A stretch of DNA of 64,000 bases from Haloarcula sp. CBA1127. Its GTDB lineage: Archaea; Halobacteriota; Halobacteria; Halobacteriales; Haloarculaceae. The notes beneath the pieces are model-generated. The model was not told the DNA's origin. It saw only the letters and a program-made list of their open reading frames with translations, and made no database searches. The translations under genes were made by a program, and so were the position numbers. Location of the stretch: the NCBI RefSeq assembly GCF_001485575.1, contig NZ_BCNB01000001.1, positions 1 through 64,000 of the forward strand. Reading direction: 5' to 3'. The stretch's first letter is position 1. Every line of letters starts with the position of its first letter. This document shows, piece by piece, positions 1-8,531 of the stretch.

Positions 1-1029
1 GAACGCCGCGAAACGACGTATCTCGGCGCGGCCTGTGCCTCGACACGGACACCGAAGCACTCACTGAACTCGACGCACTTCCGGACGACCGTCGGCACAC
101 CTTCGGACTCTCCGAAACAAACGGGAGCGGGAACGGGGACCGGACGAACGGTGCCGCCGCCATCGAAGACGAACGGCTCGAAGTGCGGGGCAATAGATGA
201 ATTGGTGACGAGCGATATCGACGCAATCGTCCTCGTGGCCGGGCTTGCTGGCGGGACGGGTAGCGGCGCCACCGCCCACATTGCTGATGCGCTCAGAGGT
301 TTACACGATCCCAGTCTACTGTCTGGCGGTGTTGCCCGCCGGCCGAGACGACGAAGCAGCCGCGAACACCATCAAAGCACTCCGGGCGCTGGAATCGACC
401 GTCGACGGGCAGATACTGTTCGATAACGAAGCGTGGCTCGGCAGCGGGCAGACGGTCGAGGCGGCCGCCGAGACACTGAACGAGACGGTCGTGACGCGGC
501 TGGCGGCGCTTTCGCAGCAGGCGAGGCGACGGCATCCGAGGCAGTCGGCCAGAGTGTCGTCGACGCCAGCGAAATAATCAACACCCTCTCAGACTCAGGT
601 TTCACGGCGCTTGGCTACGCCAGTCAGGACCTGCAATCGGCCGATGGCGGGGGTGACGGGACAGTCATAGACCAGCTCAAGAACCGTTTTCTCGGCGACA
701 GCTCAGACGACGTCGACGAAATCGAGGCATACAACGCCGTCGAGACGACACTTCGCCGCGCTGTACGCGGCAAACTGACGACCCAGTGCGGGCTGGATTC
801 GGTCGATAGAGCCCTGGCCGTGTTTGCCGGACCGCCTGAGTGGTTGATCCGGGACGCCGTTACCGACGGGCGGCGATGGCTCACGGAGGAGCTCCAGTCA
901 CCAGAGGTGCGAAGCGGCGATATGCCGACGCCCGGTCGAAACACGTTGTCGGTTCTGGTCGTACTCAGCGGCGTTTCAGAACTGCCGCGGCTGGTGGAAC
1001 TCAAAACGCTGATCGACGAATCGGAATAA
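1..1029 (+). pseudogene. CetZ (tubulin/FtsZ-family) paralog, frameshifted and cut by the window start
   Basis: Pieces of one protein lie in three frames. Frame 3 (3-185) gives the region before the GTPase core. Frame 1 (about 187-300) has the tubulin signature GGTGSGAT. Frame 2 (about 297-510) continues with VYTIPVYCLAVLPAG and FDNEAWLGSGQ. Frame 1 again (about 511-1029) has VVDASEIINTL, GYAS, FAGPPEWL and LSGVSELPR. This order matches CetZ proteins, archaeal tubulin/FtsZ-superfamily GTPases that affect cell shape and motility. At least three frame changes mean no full product can be made. The C-terminus also ends sooner after the LSGV block than in the CetZ proteins I know. Family identity is confident; sequencing errors instead of real decay cannot be excluded, but neighbouring genes are broken too. 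Confidence 0.8.
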
Positions 1030-1282
1030 GACGGCCCGTTAGATTCTCGCGTTAGTACACATAGCTTTAGCAAATCATCGTGGGGTGGGGACATGTGAGT
1101 GGAACTGTCGAGTGGCAACCGTCCGTGCAGCTACACGTCAACTGACAACCACGGACTCTACCAGTTGCGACTTTCTTCGCTCGCATCGTCTGACCTTCGA
1201 AGGTAAGTCGATGGAGCGTCCCAGTTTAGCGATGGCCCGAAGTCCCGAAAAACCGAGATAAAGCAGATTCCACTCAAATAGA

Positions 1283-1290
1283 TTTATAAG
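1283..1290 (+). promoter_or_regulatory. TATA box of the acetamidase-like gene
   Basis: The A/T octamer tttataag lies 26 bases before the ATG at 1316, the archaeal TATA position for a leaderless transcript beginning at or next to the start codon. Confidence 0.5.
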
Positions 1291-1315
1291 TGACAGTTTT
1301 CAACGAAATCGTACG

Positions 1316-2347
1316 ATGGCACGGAATGTCATATCATACAAAGATGGCCATGTGTATGAGTTCGCTCCGAACATGGAACCGCTGTATACGGCTGCAGACG
1401 GGGAATCACTCACGTTTGAAACCATCGATAGCCTGAACAAAGCCGTTCAGTCAGACGCTGATCTGATGGATGCGATCCCTGAAGAAGTGAATGCGGCTAC
1501 AGGGCCGGTCGCTGTTGAAGGAGCCACACCCGGCGATGTCCTCAAGGTTGAGATCGAAGACGTACGAGTCAACGAGGACTTGGGTCGCGTAATTACGGCA
1601 CCGGGGTTTGGACTCCTGCAGGATCACGAAAACATCGAACACCCAGCGACGCGCGTGACGGAGATAACCAACGACGGTACGTCACTCTCGTTCAAGGATA
1701 TGGAGATCCCAGTTGACCCTGTCATCGGGACCATTGGCGTGGCAACATCCGAAGAAGCGATGTCGACCTTGACGCCACACGACCATGGCGGAAATCTCGA
1801 TACGACGGCTATGACCACCGGGACGACAGCATATTTTCCGGTGTTCCAAGACGGTGCGATGTTAGCGATGGGTGATTCGAAGGCTGCGATGGCAGACGGT
1901 GAAATGTGTGGTACTGGTGCCGAAATCGGGACCGAAATCGACGTCACCGTCTCAGTAATCGCTGACGCTGCTGTCGACCTTGAGCGCCCACTCGTCGACA
2001 CTGGTGACGTGGAAGACGATTGCAAGTGCCGAAACGATGGAAGATGCGGTCAAGATGGCAAACGAGGACCTCATCAAATTACTCGCTGCCGAACACGATT
2101 ACACGCTGACCGACGCCTACCTCTTTTCGAGCCTTGTTGGCGCCTCGAAATCAGCCAAGTCGTCGACCCACTCGTTACTGTGCGTAACTCAATCCGAACG
2201 AATATCTCTCAAATCCATTCTAACTATCGCGGCGAGTCAGTCCTGTTGGTACTTAGCAGGACGACAATTTCAATGGGGACACTCATCTGGATCGTGGATT
2301 TCTACTCGCCTGCTCTGGTAACGCAAACTGGCGCTGAACCGGTGTAA
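1316..2347 (+). pseudogene. acetamidase/formamidase family protein, two frameshifts
   Basis: The first 230 codons read as an FmdA/AmdA-type amidase, which hydrolyses formamide or short amides to ammonia plus the acid: an N-terminal beta-rich region, GPVAVEGATPGDVLKVEIEDV, then TPHDHGGNLDT and FPVFQDGAMLAMGD, which hold the metal-binding and catalytic blocks of the family. Near 2020 the reading moves to frame 3 (MEDAVKMANEDLIKLLAAE, DAYLFSSLVGA), and near 2145 it returns to frame 2 (LEISQVVDPLVTVRNS, the usual C-terminal motif). The extent after about 2200 is unlikely to be original sequence. The start at 1316 is supported by the TATA box. The two compensating shifts leave a wrong stretch of about 40 residues and remove conserved C-terminal sequence, so the product is probably inactive. 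Confidence 0.8.
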
Positions 2348-2456
2348 CCGCTGAACGAACTCGCGACCTTCCAGAACCGACAGCTTCTGCTATCGGTCCC
2401 CTCACAAGAAGCAAACGGTATCCACTTCTATGCCCCACTGGAATCGGTTCCGAAAG

Positions 2457-3807
2457 ATGTCGATCCGGTTGCTCCACTACTCTGACATTGAGAACGCTTG
2501 CGACGACGTGCGAATCGGCTTGCCGGAACGATCCGGTCGATCCGCGGTGAGGATACAGTGGTCGCTGGCACCGGCGACAACACTGCACCGGGTGTCCTCG
2601 CCCATTACGAGGGGCATCAAGCGATGCCGTTTTTCCGGGCAGTGAGTACCGACGTCGAGACGGTAGGGAACCACGATTTCGACTTTGGGACTGCCCCCAT
2701 TCTAGACGTGATCTCGAAGAGTCCACAGGAGTGGATCGTCGCGAACGTTTTTGAAGGGGCGAGTGAGGACGAGCGTGGCGTTCCATTCGCTGGGTTAGAC
2801 GGAACGACGGTCCTGCACCGAGACGGGCGGCGAGTCGGATTCGTCGGCGTCATCGATCCGGCGACTCCCCGGATTGCACCCACCGGCGCGTCAGAGCTGA
2901 CCGTGACCAGTCCGGTCGAGAGCGTGCGGACAGCGGTCAGTGAACTCGGTGACAGTGTCGATCATTTCGTCGTTCTCGCACACTTGCGGAGCGACCTAGA
3001 GATCGCCGTTGCGGCCGTCGAGGGCGTCGACGTGGTCCTCGGCGGCCACGTCCACACGGAACGCCACGAGATTGTCGACGGAACACTGGTCGTCCGTCCC
3101 GGAGCGAACGGCAGGTGGTCTGGGAAATCGAGCTCTTCGACGGACTTGCTCGCCGAGTGCCACCCGTCACTCAACAGCTGAGGGACTCTCGACGAATCCG
3201 TGGCTGACACGACACGCGAGCAGCTGGCCGATGTCGGCTTGCTGGAGACTGTTGCCACTGTCGACGACCCGATCCATCGAGGTCTCGACCGGCGAACCCG
3301 CGGCGAGAGTCGTGTTGGCAATCTCGTGGCCGACGCCTATCGCTGGGCGGCTGATACCGATGTCAGCTTCGTCCACAATGGCGGTCTTCGAGAGGGGCGA
3401 CCCCTGTCCGGCGAAGTCACGGCTGGCGAGGTGGCCAGTGTACACCCCTTCGGCGGTACGGTAGAAGCCCTCCACGTCACGGGTGAACAGCTACGAGCCC
3501 TCTTGGAGGCGGCCTTCCGTCCCCACCGCGAGGACGGACGGCTCTGGCACGGCGACGTCAGCGGAATGACCGTCGAGTACGATCCGCGGCTGGACGGCTA
3601 ATCGGTGTGGCCGTCAACGGCCAGAGTCTCGAAGCCAGTCGAGAGTACAGCCTTGCCACCAACTCCTACGTCGTCTACAGCGATGACTGGCCGATTCCAC
3701 ACGAGACGACCGCCGATTCGTTCGGTCTCCCGTTCAAGACTGTCACAGACTACGCTCGTGAAGAGGGCATCACTGTCCAGGTGGGTGGACGACTTCAGGA
3801 CTGCTGA
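2457..3807 (+). pseudogene. 5'-nucleotidase/UshA-type metallophosphatase, several frameshifts
   Basis: The reading starts in frame 3 with RLLHYSDIENACDD, moves to frame 2 near 2515 (GTGDNTAPGVL, VGNHDFDFG, LGGHVHTERHE, which are calcineurin-like phosphoesterase metal-ligand motifs), is lost near 3115, resumes in frame 2 at about 3190 (GNLVADAYRWAADTDVSFVHNGGLR, the 5_nucleotid_C domain), and moves to frame 1 at about 3603 (YSLATNSYVVYSDDWP). Such enzymes remove phosphate from nucleoside monophosphates or 2',3'-cyclic nucleotides and act in the cytosol or at the cell surface. I see no signal peptide. Both catalytic and C-terminal domains are still recognisable, so decay is recent. Three or more frame changes mean it is not functional as read. 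Confidence 0.8.
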
Positions 3808-3824
3808 CGGTCCAGAAGCCCGGG

Positions 3825-5050
3825 TCACTCCCCCGGAGCGAGATCTACCTCTCGCATATACGCGTCAAGCTGTTCGGCCAGTGCCCGGGCGAACGCTTCG
3901 TCATTGATGTCGGTCTCCATCTCGACCAGTTCGACCGATTCAGCCAGATTTGTTTTGAGTGCCTCGAACAGGGCTGTGTCGGCGTCGGGATCATGGAAAT
4001 CCTCTCCCTCGACGTCGAGCATCGAAACACCTCCAAGTGGAATGTATAGAGCAGTTGGCCCGTTCGCTGCCGAGAGCTTCTTCGCGATGATCTCGCCCAG
4101 CTCAGCGTTCTCCTCGGCCGTTGTCCGCATCAGCGTTACCTGTGGGTTGTGGATATGGAAGTACCGCTCCTCGAACTCCTCGGGGACGGAGTCTCGTGGC
4201 CCGAAGTTGACCATGTCCAGCGCGCCCGTCGAGACGACCTGTGGCGTGCCCGTCTCCGCGGCGGCGTCCAGCCTGTCGGGGCCAGCAGCAAGCACACCCC
4301 TACAAGCTCGTCGGCCCACTCCGTCGTCGTCACGTCCAACACGCCGTCGATGACGCCCTGTCTCACGAGGTCCTCCATCGCCTTCCCACCGGTCCCAGTC
4401 GCATGGAAGATGATCGTCTCGTAGCCTCGTTCTTCGAGATACTCCCGAGCCGTCTGGACGCACGGTGTGGTGACGCCGAACATCGAGATTCCGATAGTGG
4501 GGCGGTCTTCAATTTCGATGTCTGGCTGGTTCGTGACCATCCCGACCATCGCGAGGGCAGCATTAGCAATCACCTTCCGGGAGAGTTGGTTGAGTCCCTC
4601 AATATCAGCCACCGAATACAACATCATCACGTCAGTGGCACCGACATACGGTTCAGTGTCGCCGGAGGCCATCGTCGAGACCATCACTTTTGGGACACCA
4701 ACCGGCAGCGCCCGCATCGCCGTGGTCGCGATCGAGGTGTTGCCCGAGCCGCCGAGTCCGAGCACACCGTCGAGGTCGCCAGAATCGTGTAGCTGTTGGA
4801 CAATCGCCGCTGCGCCCTTGCCCATCGCTTCGATTGCCTCACCGCGGTCGGCATCGTCCCGAAGGTGCCCCAGCGTGGTGCCGCCCGCTTCGGCGACCGC
4901 ACTCGCAGCAGTGTCCGGATCGATCTCCGGGTCGCCAACCACGCCCGTGTCGATGATGTGTACGTCAACGCCTTGCGCGCGAAGGACATCTCGGGCGAAA
5001 CCTATCTCTTCGCCTTTCGTATCGAGCGTCCCAACGATTGTGACGGCCAT
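3825..5050 (-). pseudogene. UPF0261 / Tm-1-like ATP-binding domain protein, one frameshift
   Basis: Codons from ATG 5050 give AVTIVGTLDTKGEEIGFARD, the opening of UPF0261 (the Tm-1-like ATP-binding fold), then GLGGSGNTSIATTAMRALP and HATGTGGKAMEDL. Near 4290 the frame shifts: the ELVG and GVLAAGPDRLDAA blocks are out of phase by one base in a short G run. The reading then continues to a normal end (QVTLMRTTAEENAELGE, YIPLGGVSMLDVEG). Without the shift the protein would be about 408 residues, normal for the family. ATG 5050 is chosen over GTG 5056 because GGAGG at 5058-5062 is ideally spaced. It is last in the operon with the cupin and TIM-barrel genes. In plant Tm-1 and related proteins this domain is fused to a TIM barrel like the one at 5480-6313. 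A single-base sequencing error is possible. Confidence 0.75.
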
Positions 5051-5052
5051 AC

Positions 5053-5478
5053 TCACTCCTCCATGTTCTCGGGTGTCGGCAGTTCGCCCGGCGGGACGAT
5101 CTCACACTCAGGAAGGTCCCGGAGTACCTCTTCAGGACCCGGTGGCGCGTAGACCGCGAGCAGTAACAGCGGTTCCCAGCTGGTGTTGACGGTTCCGTGT
5201 TCGACGCCTTCAGGAACGAACACCATCTCGCCGGCCGAGATATCGCGTGTCTGATCGGCGACCTCTTGTTCACCCTCGCCCCGGATGACGAAAAGGATCT
5301 CGTCGCTGTCGGGGTGCGAGTGGCGCTCATGGCCCTTTCCGGGTTCGAGTTTGACGACGCCAGCGCTGAAGCGCTCGCCACCCGTCACCTCAGGCGTGCT
5401 CAGCCACTTCAGGACGCCCCAATCGAAGAGCTGACTTTCGACGTCATCAGGAGTGATGAAGTATTCGTGATCAGTCAT
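5053..5478 (-). CDS. cupin-domain protein
   Basis: A protein of 141 residues with a single cupin barrel: motif 1 is GKGHERHSHPDSDEILFVIRG (two His and one Glu ligand) and motif 2 is GEMVFVPEGVEHGTVN (last His ligand), so a mononuclear metal site looks complete. It is cytosolic, with no signal peptide. ATG 5478 lies one base after the TAA of the TIM-barrel gene, and its own TGA (5055-5053) sits against the ribosome-binding site of the UPF0261 gene, so the three genes are co-transcribed and probably act in one pathway, perhaps on a sugar or keto-acid derivative. The substrate cannot be read from the sequence; cupins this small can be isomerases, dioxygenases or sensors. Confidence 0.85.
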   Translation of the reverse strand: MTDHEYFITPDDVESQLFDWGVLKWLSTPEVTGGERFSAGVVKLEPGKGHERHSHPDSDEILFVIRGEGEQEVADQTRDISAGEMVFVPEGVEHGTVNTSWEPLLLLAVYAPPGPEEVLRDLPECEIVPPGELPTPENMEE

Positions 5479-5479
5479 T

Positions 5480-6313
5480 TTAGAGGGTAATATCCTTGAA
5501 TTTGCGGGCCTGTGCTTCGATTGCCTCCTCAGTCGGGAGGCGTTCGATGCTCGACGCACCGAAGAATCCGACGACACCCTCGGTGTGTTCCAGTACGTAC
5601 TGGGCATCGTCGGGCCATGCGATCGGGCCGCCGTGACAGATCACCAGTACGTCCTCGTTTACCTCTTTTGCGGCGTCGTGATGGGATTGAACGCGCTCGG
5701 CTGCGGCATCGAGGTCCAGTGCCGTCTCGGCACCAATATCACCAGATGTAGTCAGTCCCATATGTGAGACGACCACGTCCGCTCCGGCCTCAGTCATCTC
5801 GCGGGCCTGCTCCTCGCTGAAGACGTATGGGCAGGTGAGCATTCCTTGCTCGGCCGCTTCTTGGATCATGTCGACTTCCTTGTCGTAGCCCATCCCCGTT
5901 TCCTCGAGATTCTGTCTGAACCCGCTGTCCTCGTCGATGAGACCCACTGTCGGGAAGTTCTGGACGCCCGAGAACCCGCGCCGTTTCAGGCTCTCGATGA
6001 ACACATCCATCTGTCGGAACGGGTCGGTCCCGTTGACGCCGGCGAGAACTGGCGTGTCCTCGACGACTGGAAGCACTTCGTGGCCCATCTCGACGACGAT
6101 TTCGTTGGCGTCACCGTAAGGAAGGAGGCCAGCCAGCGACCCCCGGCCGTTCATCCGATAGCGACCGGAATTGTAGATGATCAGTAGATCGACGCCACCC
6201 CGCTCGGCGAACTTCGCTGAGATACCGGTCCCTGCACCTGCGCCGATGACCGGATCGCCGCCCGATACTGTTTCCTGAAGTCGATCAAGGGACTCCTGCC
6301 GTGTAAATTCCAT
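5480..6313 (-). CDS. TIM-barrel signal-transduction/PEP-hydrolase-like family protein
   Basis: A protein of 277 residues matching the TIM-barrel family PF09370 (predicted TIM-barrel signal transduction / phosphoenolpyruvate hydrolase-like): GDPVIGAGAGTGISAKFAER near the N-terminus, DLLIIYNSGRYRMNGRGSLA, GVQNFPTVGLIDE, TCPYVFSEEQAREM, GADVVVSHMGLTTSG and CHGGPIAWPDDAQYVL. These are the expected strand-end motifs of the barrel. It heads the operon TIM barrel-cupin-UPF0261; the first and third genes correspond to the two halves of the Tm-1-type fusion protein. ATG 6313 is about 24 bases after a TATA box at 6334-6341, so the transcript is probably leaderless. The reaction is not known with certainty. 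Confidence 0.85.
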   Translation of the reverse strand: MEFTRQESLDRLQETVSGGDPVIGAGAGTGISAKFAERGGVDLLIIYNSGRYRMNGRGSLAGLLPYGDANEIVVEMGHEVLPVVEDTPVLAGVNGTDPFRQMDVFIESLKRRGFSGVQNFPTVGLIDEDSGFRQNLEETGMGYDKEVDMIQEAAEQGMLTCPYVFSEEQAREMTEAGADVVVSHMGLTTSGDIGAETALDLDAAAERVQSHHDAAKEVNEDVLVICHGGPIAWPDDAQYVLEHTEGVVGFFGASSIERLPTEEAIEAQARKFKDITL

Positions 6314-6333
6314 ACGTCAGATAGAACCATTTC

Positions 6334-6341
6334 ATAATATA
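6334..6341 (-). promoter_or_regulatory. TATA box of the TIM-barrel/cupin/UPF0261 operon
   Basis: On the minus strand TATATTAT lies about 24 bases before the ATG at 6313, the expected distance for a leaderless haloarchaeal transcript. Confidence 0.5.
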
Positions 6342-6847
6342 GTAATTAATTTTTTGATGATTACGGGGAGTTACCACGACACATAATATTACCATAGGTC
6401 ATAGACCGCCGCCGTCAATCGGTCAGAACGGATCGACAGGCGGAGCTAGCCGAGTGTGTCGGGCTTGGCCCCGAGGCGGTCCACAGATAGGACTACCCCA
6501 AAGTGGCATCGTCCGGAAATTCCAGCGTGTTGTCTGCCGCAGTGAGCGACGGGAATGTCTCGGTATTACTGCCGGACGACGTTCGACGCACGAGGGCCCT
6601 TCGGCGCTGTCCACAGCAATGCTCCAGCGCCGGCTACGACACTCGGTACAGTCTCGCAGCGGTGGCGCTGGATTCTGCGGCTTGCGATCCAGCCAACACC
6701 GGCCGCTTCACTCAATTAAGCACTAGTTGTTGACACAGTCCGATTCACAGGACAGGGTTTCGGACCGATATGACGGTACACTTGTTGTAGGTACACGGTT
6801 CTATTTGCGCACAGCTTAAAGTGTAAACAGAGCTATATTTAACCAGT
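6342..6847. other. intergenic region with a diverged repeat and no clear gene
   Basis: About 500 bases between divergent transcription units. It holds a copy (6430-6484) of a 55-base sequence found again at 44937-44992. Short open frames at 6454-6733 look like worn coding debris without a recognisable family. The A/T element cttaaagtg near 6815 is about 30 bases before the next start at 6848 and may be its promoter. Confidence 0.4.
6430..6484 (+). repeat. dispersed 55-bp repeat, copy 1
   Basis: Imperfect direct copy of 44937-44992. Both contain acaggcgg, gccgagtg, gggcttg and ccccgaggcggt in the same order and spacing. They could be the 3' end of a mobile or formerly duplicated gene; the short reading DRQAELAEC / DLQAEQAEC is shared. 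Neither copy has an intact gene attached. Confidence 0.5.
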
Positions 6848-7900
6848 ATGGTGGAAGAATCCAGCCCGAAAGGAAAAGAGGAGAGTCAGTCAGAGGAACA
6901 GCCGACGTTCACCCTAAATCGGCGGACGCTACTTCAGTCGACCCTTGCTGGAAGTGCGATATTGGGGGGAGTCGGTCTGGCCACACCAGTTGCTAGACAG
7001 GTGCGGTCCGACGAGATGGGTTCTGGAGATAGCAGCAATCGCGCAGAGGACTTTCCGCCGAGTGGAATCACTGAGTATGGACGGAAAGCCACCCTCGGAA
7101 ACGGGGAGGTGCGAACGTTTACGAGTGAAACACCGTCAGGAGAGCCGAGGTATCACGGGGTCGAGTTCGACCACACGGCACTCGAAGGGCTTCCAAGCGA
7201 GACAGAAATAAATGAGATAGACAATCCTGTGGAGACTGATAAGTATCGGTTTAGTGGACAAGCGGCAACGATCCATTTCAAACAGTCACTCCAGTTCTTT
7301 GTGCCGTTCCCAGATGCGGCTGGCACGCCGTTTACCTTCTTAGGACTCAACTGGAATCCAGACGGCCATTTTGGTGGTAACGGAGCGTGGGAGAAGCCAC
7401 ACTTCGATGTCCACTTTCATATGCGTGACCCCGCAACAGTAGATGACGTTGAGGGGCCTCAGCTTCCGCCGTACGATATCAAAACAGCGGACGGAATCGA
7501 GACAAATTTCGACTTCACTCAACTTCCAGAAGGGTATGCGCGACCACCTCCGGCAGTCGCTGATGAGCGGTATATCACAGACATGGGTGAACACGCAGCT
7601 CCTAACGATGCGCCTGAACTCCCAAGCAGCCCCGACGGTCGAGGTGATCCTACTAGCTTCAGCAACACACTCATTCAAGGGTATATCGGTGACACAGAGG
7701 GGTCACAGCTGGCGTTCGTGGAACCGATGCTCACCCGAGAGTTCCTGAGCGATTTCCGCGGCAGCAAAACGTATGATGTCCCACAACCGGACGAATATCC
7801 ACACGATCAGCAGCACCCACATGAGTACAGTGTCCGGGATATTCCGTCCCAAAACAAAATCGTAGTCGCCATTCAGAGTTTCAAACAGATATCTGACTGA
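6848..7900 (+). CDS. Tat-exported DUF5602 (TTHB210-like) domain protein
   Basis: A protein of 350 residues. Residues 1-25 are a hydrophilic leader; residues 26-50 hold NRRTLLQSTLAGSAILGG, a twin-arginine signal, so the protein is exported folded by Tat. No lipobox cysteine follows. The mature part begins with an acidic low-complexity linker, then SGITEYGRKATLGNGEVRTF and DHTALEGLPSE, then GLNWNPDGHFGG, WEKPHFDVHFHMRD and EYPHDQQHPHEYSVRD. The HFDVHFHM block and its surroundings are typical of the DUF5602/TTHB210-like family, whose role is unknown. The His-rich motifs could bind metal, but that is inference. It stands alone between an intergenic gap and an IS remnant. Confidence 0.75.
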   Translation: MVEESSPKGKEESQSEEQPTFTLNRRTLLQSTLAGSAILGGVGLATPVARQVRSDEMGSGDSSNRAEDFPPSGITEYGRKATLGNGEVRTFTSETPSGEPRYHGVEFDHTALEGLPSETEINEIDNPVETDKYRFSGQAATIHFKQSLQFFVPFPDAAGTPFTFLGLNWNPDGHFGGNGAWEKPHFDVHFHMRDPATVDDVEGPQLPPYDIKTADGIETNFDFTQLPEGYARPPPAVADERYITDMGEHAAPNDAPELPSSPDGRGDPTSFSNTLIQGYIGDTEGSQLAFVEPMLTREFLSDFRGSKTYDVPQPDEYPHDQQHPHEYSVRDIPSQNKIVVAIQSFKQISD

Positions 7901-7970
7901 GCGGCAAGATCCTGATGATAAGCATCACCAAGAATTAGCTACTAAGATCTTCTGGCGACTTCAGCGGTCG

Positions 7971-8307
7971 TGTTTAGTTAAGTATCAAAAGTGAGGCGGG
8001 AGAATTTCTTAGTGGTTCATGCCAGAAATCGCCCGCCTCAGCGGTAGTAGAGACTGGATAGATTTGGTGATGTCGAAACCGCCGTTTTCTCGTCGATGGC
8101 GCGAAACATCTCCAAGCTGCACTGCAACGATTCGGGCGCCGATTTCAGACAGAACGCCACGGAAATCGGAATGCTGTCGAACGTATCTTTCGAGAAATAA
8201 AACGACGAACTTCTTCGTTTTCAAACTGTTTCAGTCACGTCGAACCGAAGACAGCTGAAAATTGGCTCCAGAGTTTCGCTCGCTGGCACAATGCTCCAAA
8301 CTAAACA
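7971..8307 (+). mobile_element. IS6-type ISH element, internally deleted (MITE-like)
   Basis: The ends are inverted: tgtttagtt at 7971-7979 matches the reverse complement of aactaaaca at 8299-8307. Inside, codons from 8020 give MPEIARLSGSRDWIDL, the usual N-terminus of haloarchaeal IS6-type transposases. From about 8095 another frame gives DGAKHLQAALQRF, then HGNRNAVERIFREIKRRT and TAENWLQSFARWHNAPN with a stop at 8302-8304, the usual C-terminus including the last acidic catalytic block. The middle, including the first two catalytic aspartates, is gone. The 337-bp remnant therefore keeps both ends but encodes no transposase, and could only move with help from a full copy elsewhere. Confidence 0.8.
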
Positions 8308-8531
8308 TTACCTCGGTTGGAGTAACGGAGCACCGTAAACATAGGCCTGGGTCCACCAGACGTGCGAATCGACGCGGCCGCCAGATCAAGAGCTGTAGTC
8401 AGACCGGCGATCAGTGGATAACTACCGCCTAATAGAAACTGTTATATTAAATTCATGACGAACTGGATATATCCACCTACCGTTGTCGTTCTCTCAGACG
8501 AGTCGTCAACAGGGTCGGTTGCAGTACACTC
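8308..8531. promoter_or_regulatory. upstream region of the giant-protein gene
   Basis: An A/T stretch gttatattaa at 8441-8450 is the best TATA candidate. It would place a transcript start near 8470, leaving a leader of about 60 bases before ATG 8532. A short ATG frame at 8455 overlaps the start but has no coding signal. Confidence 0.35.
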
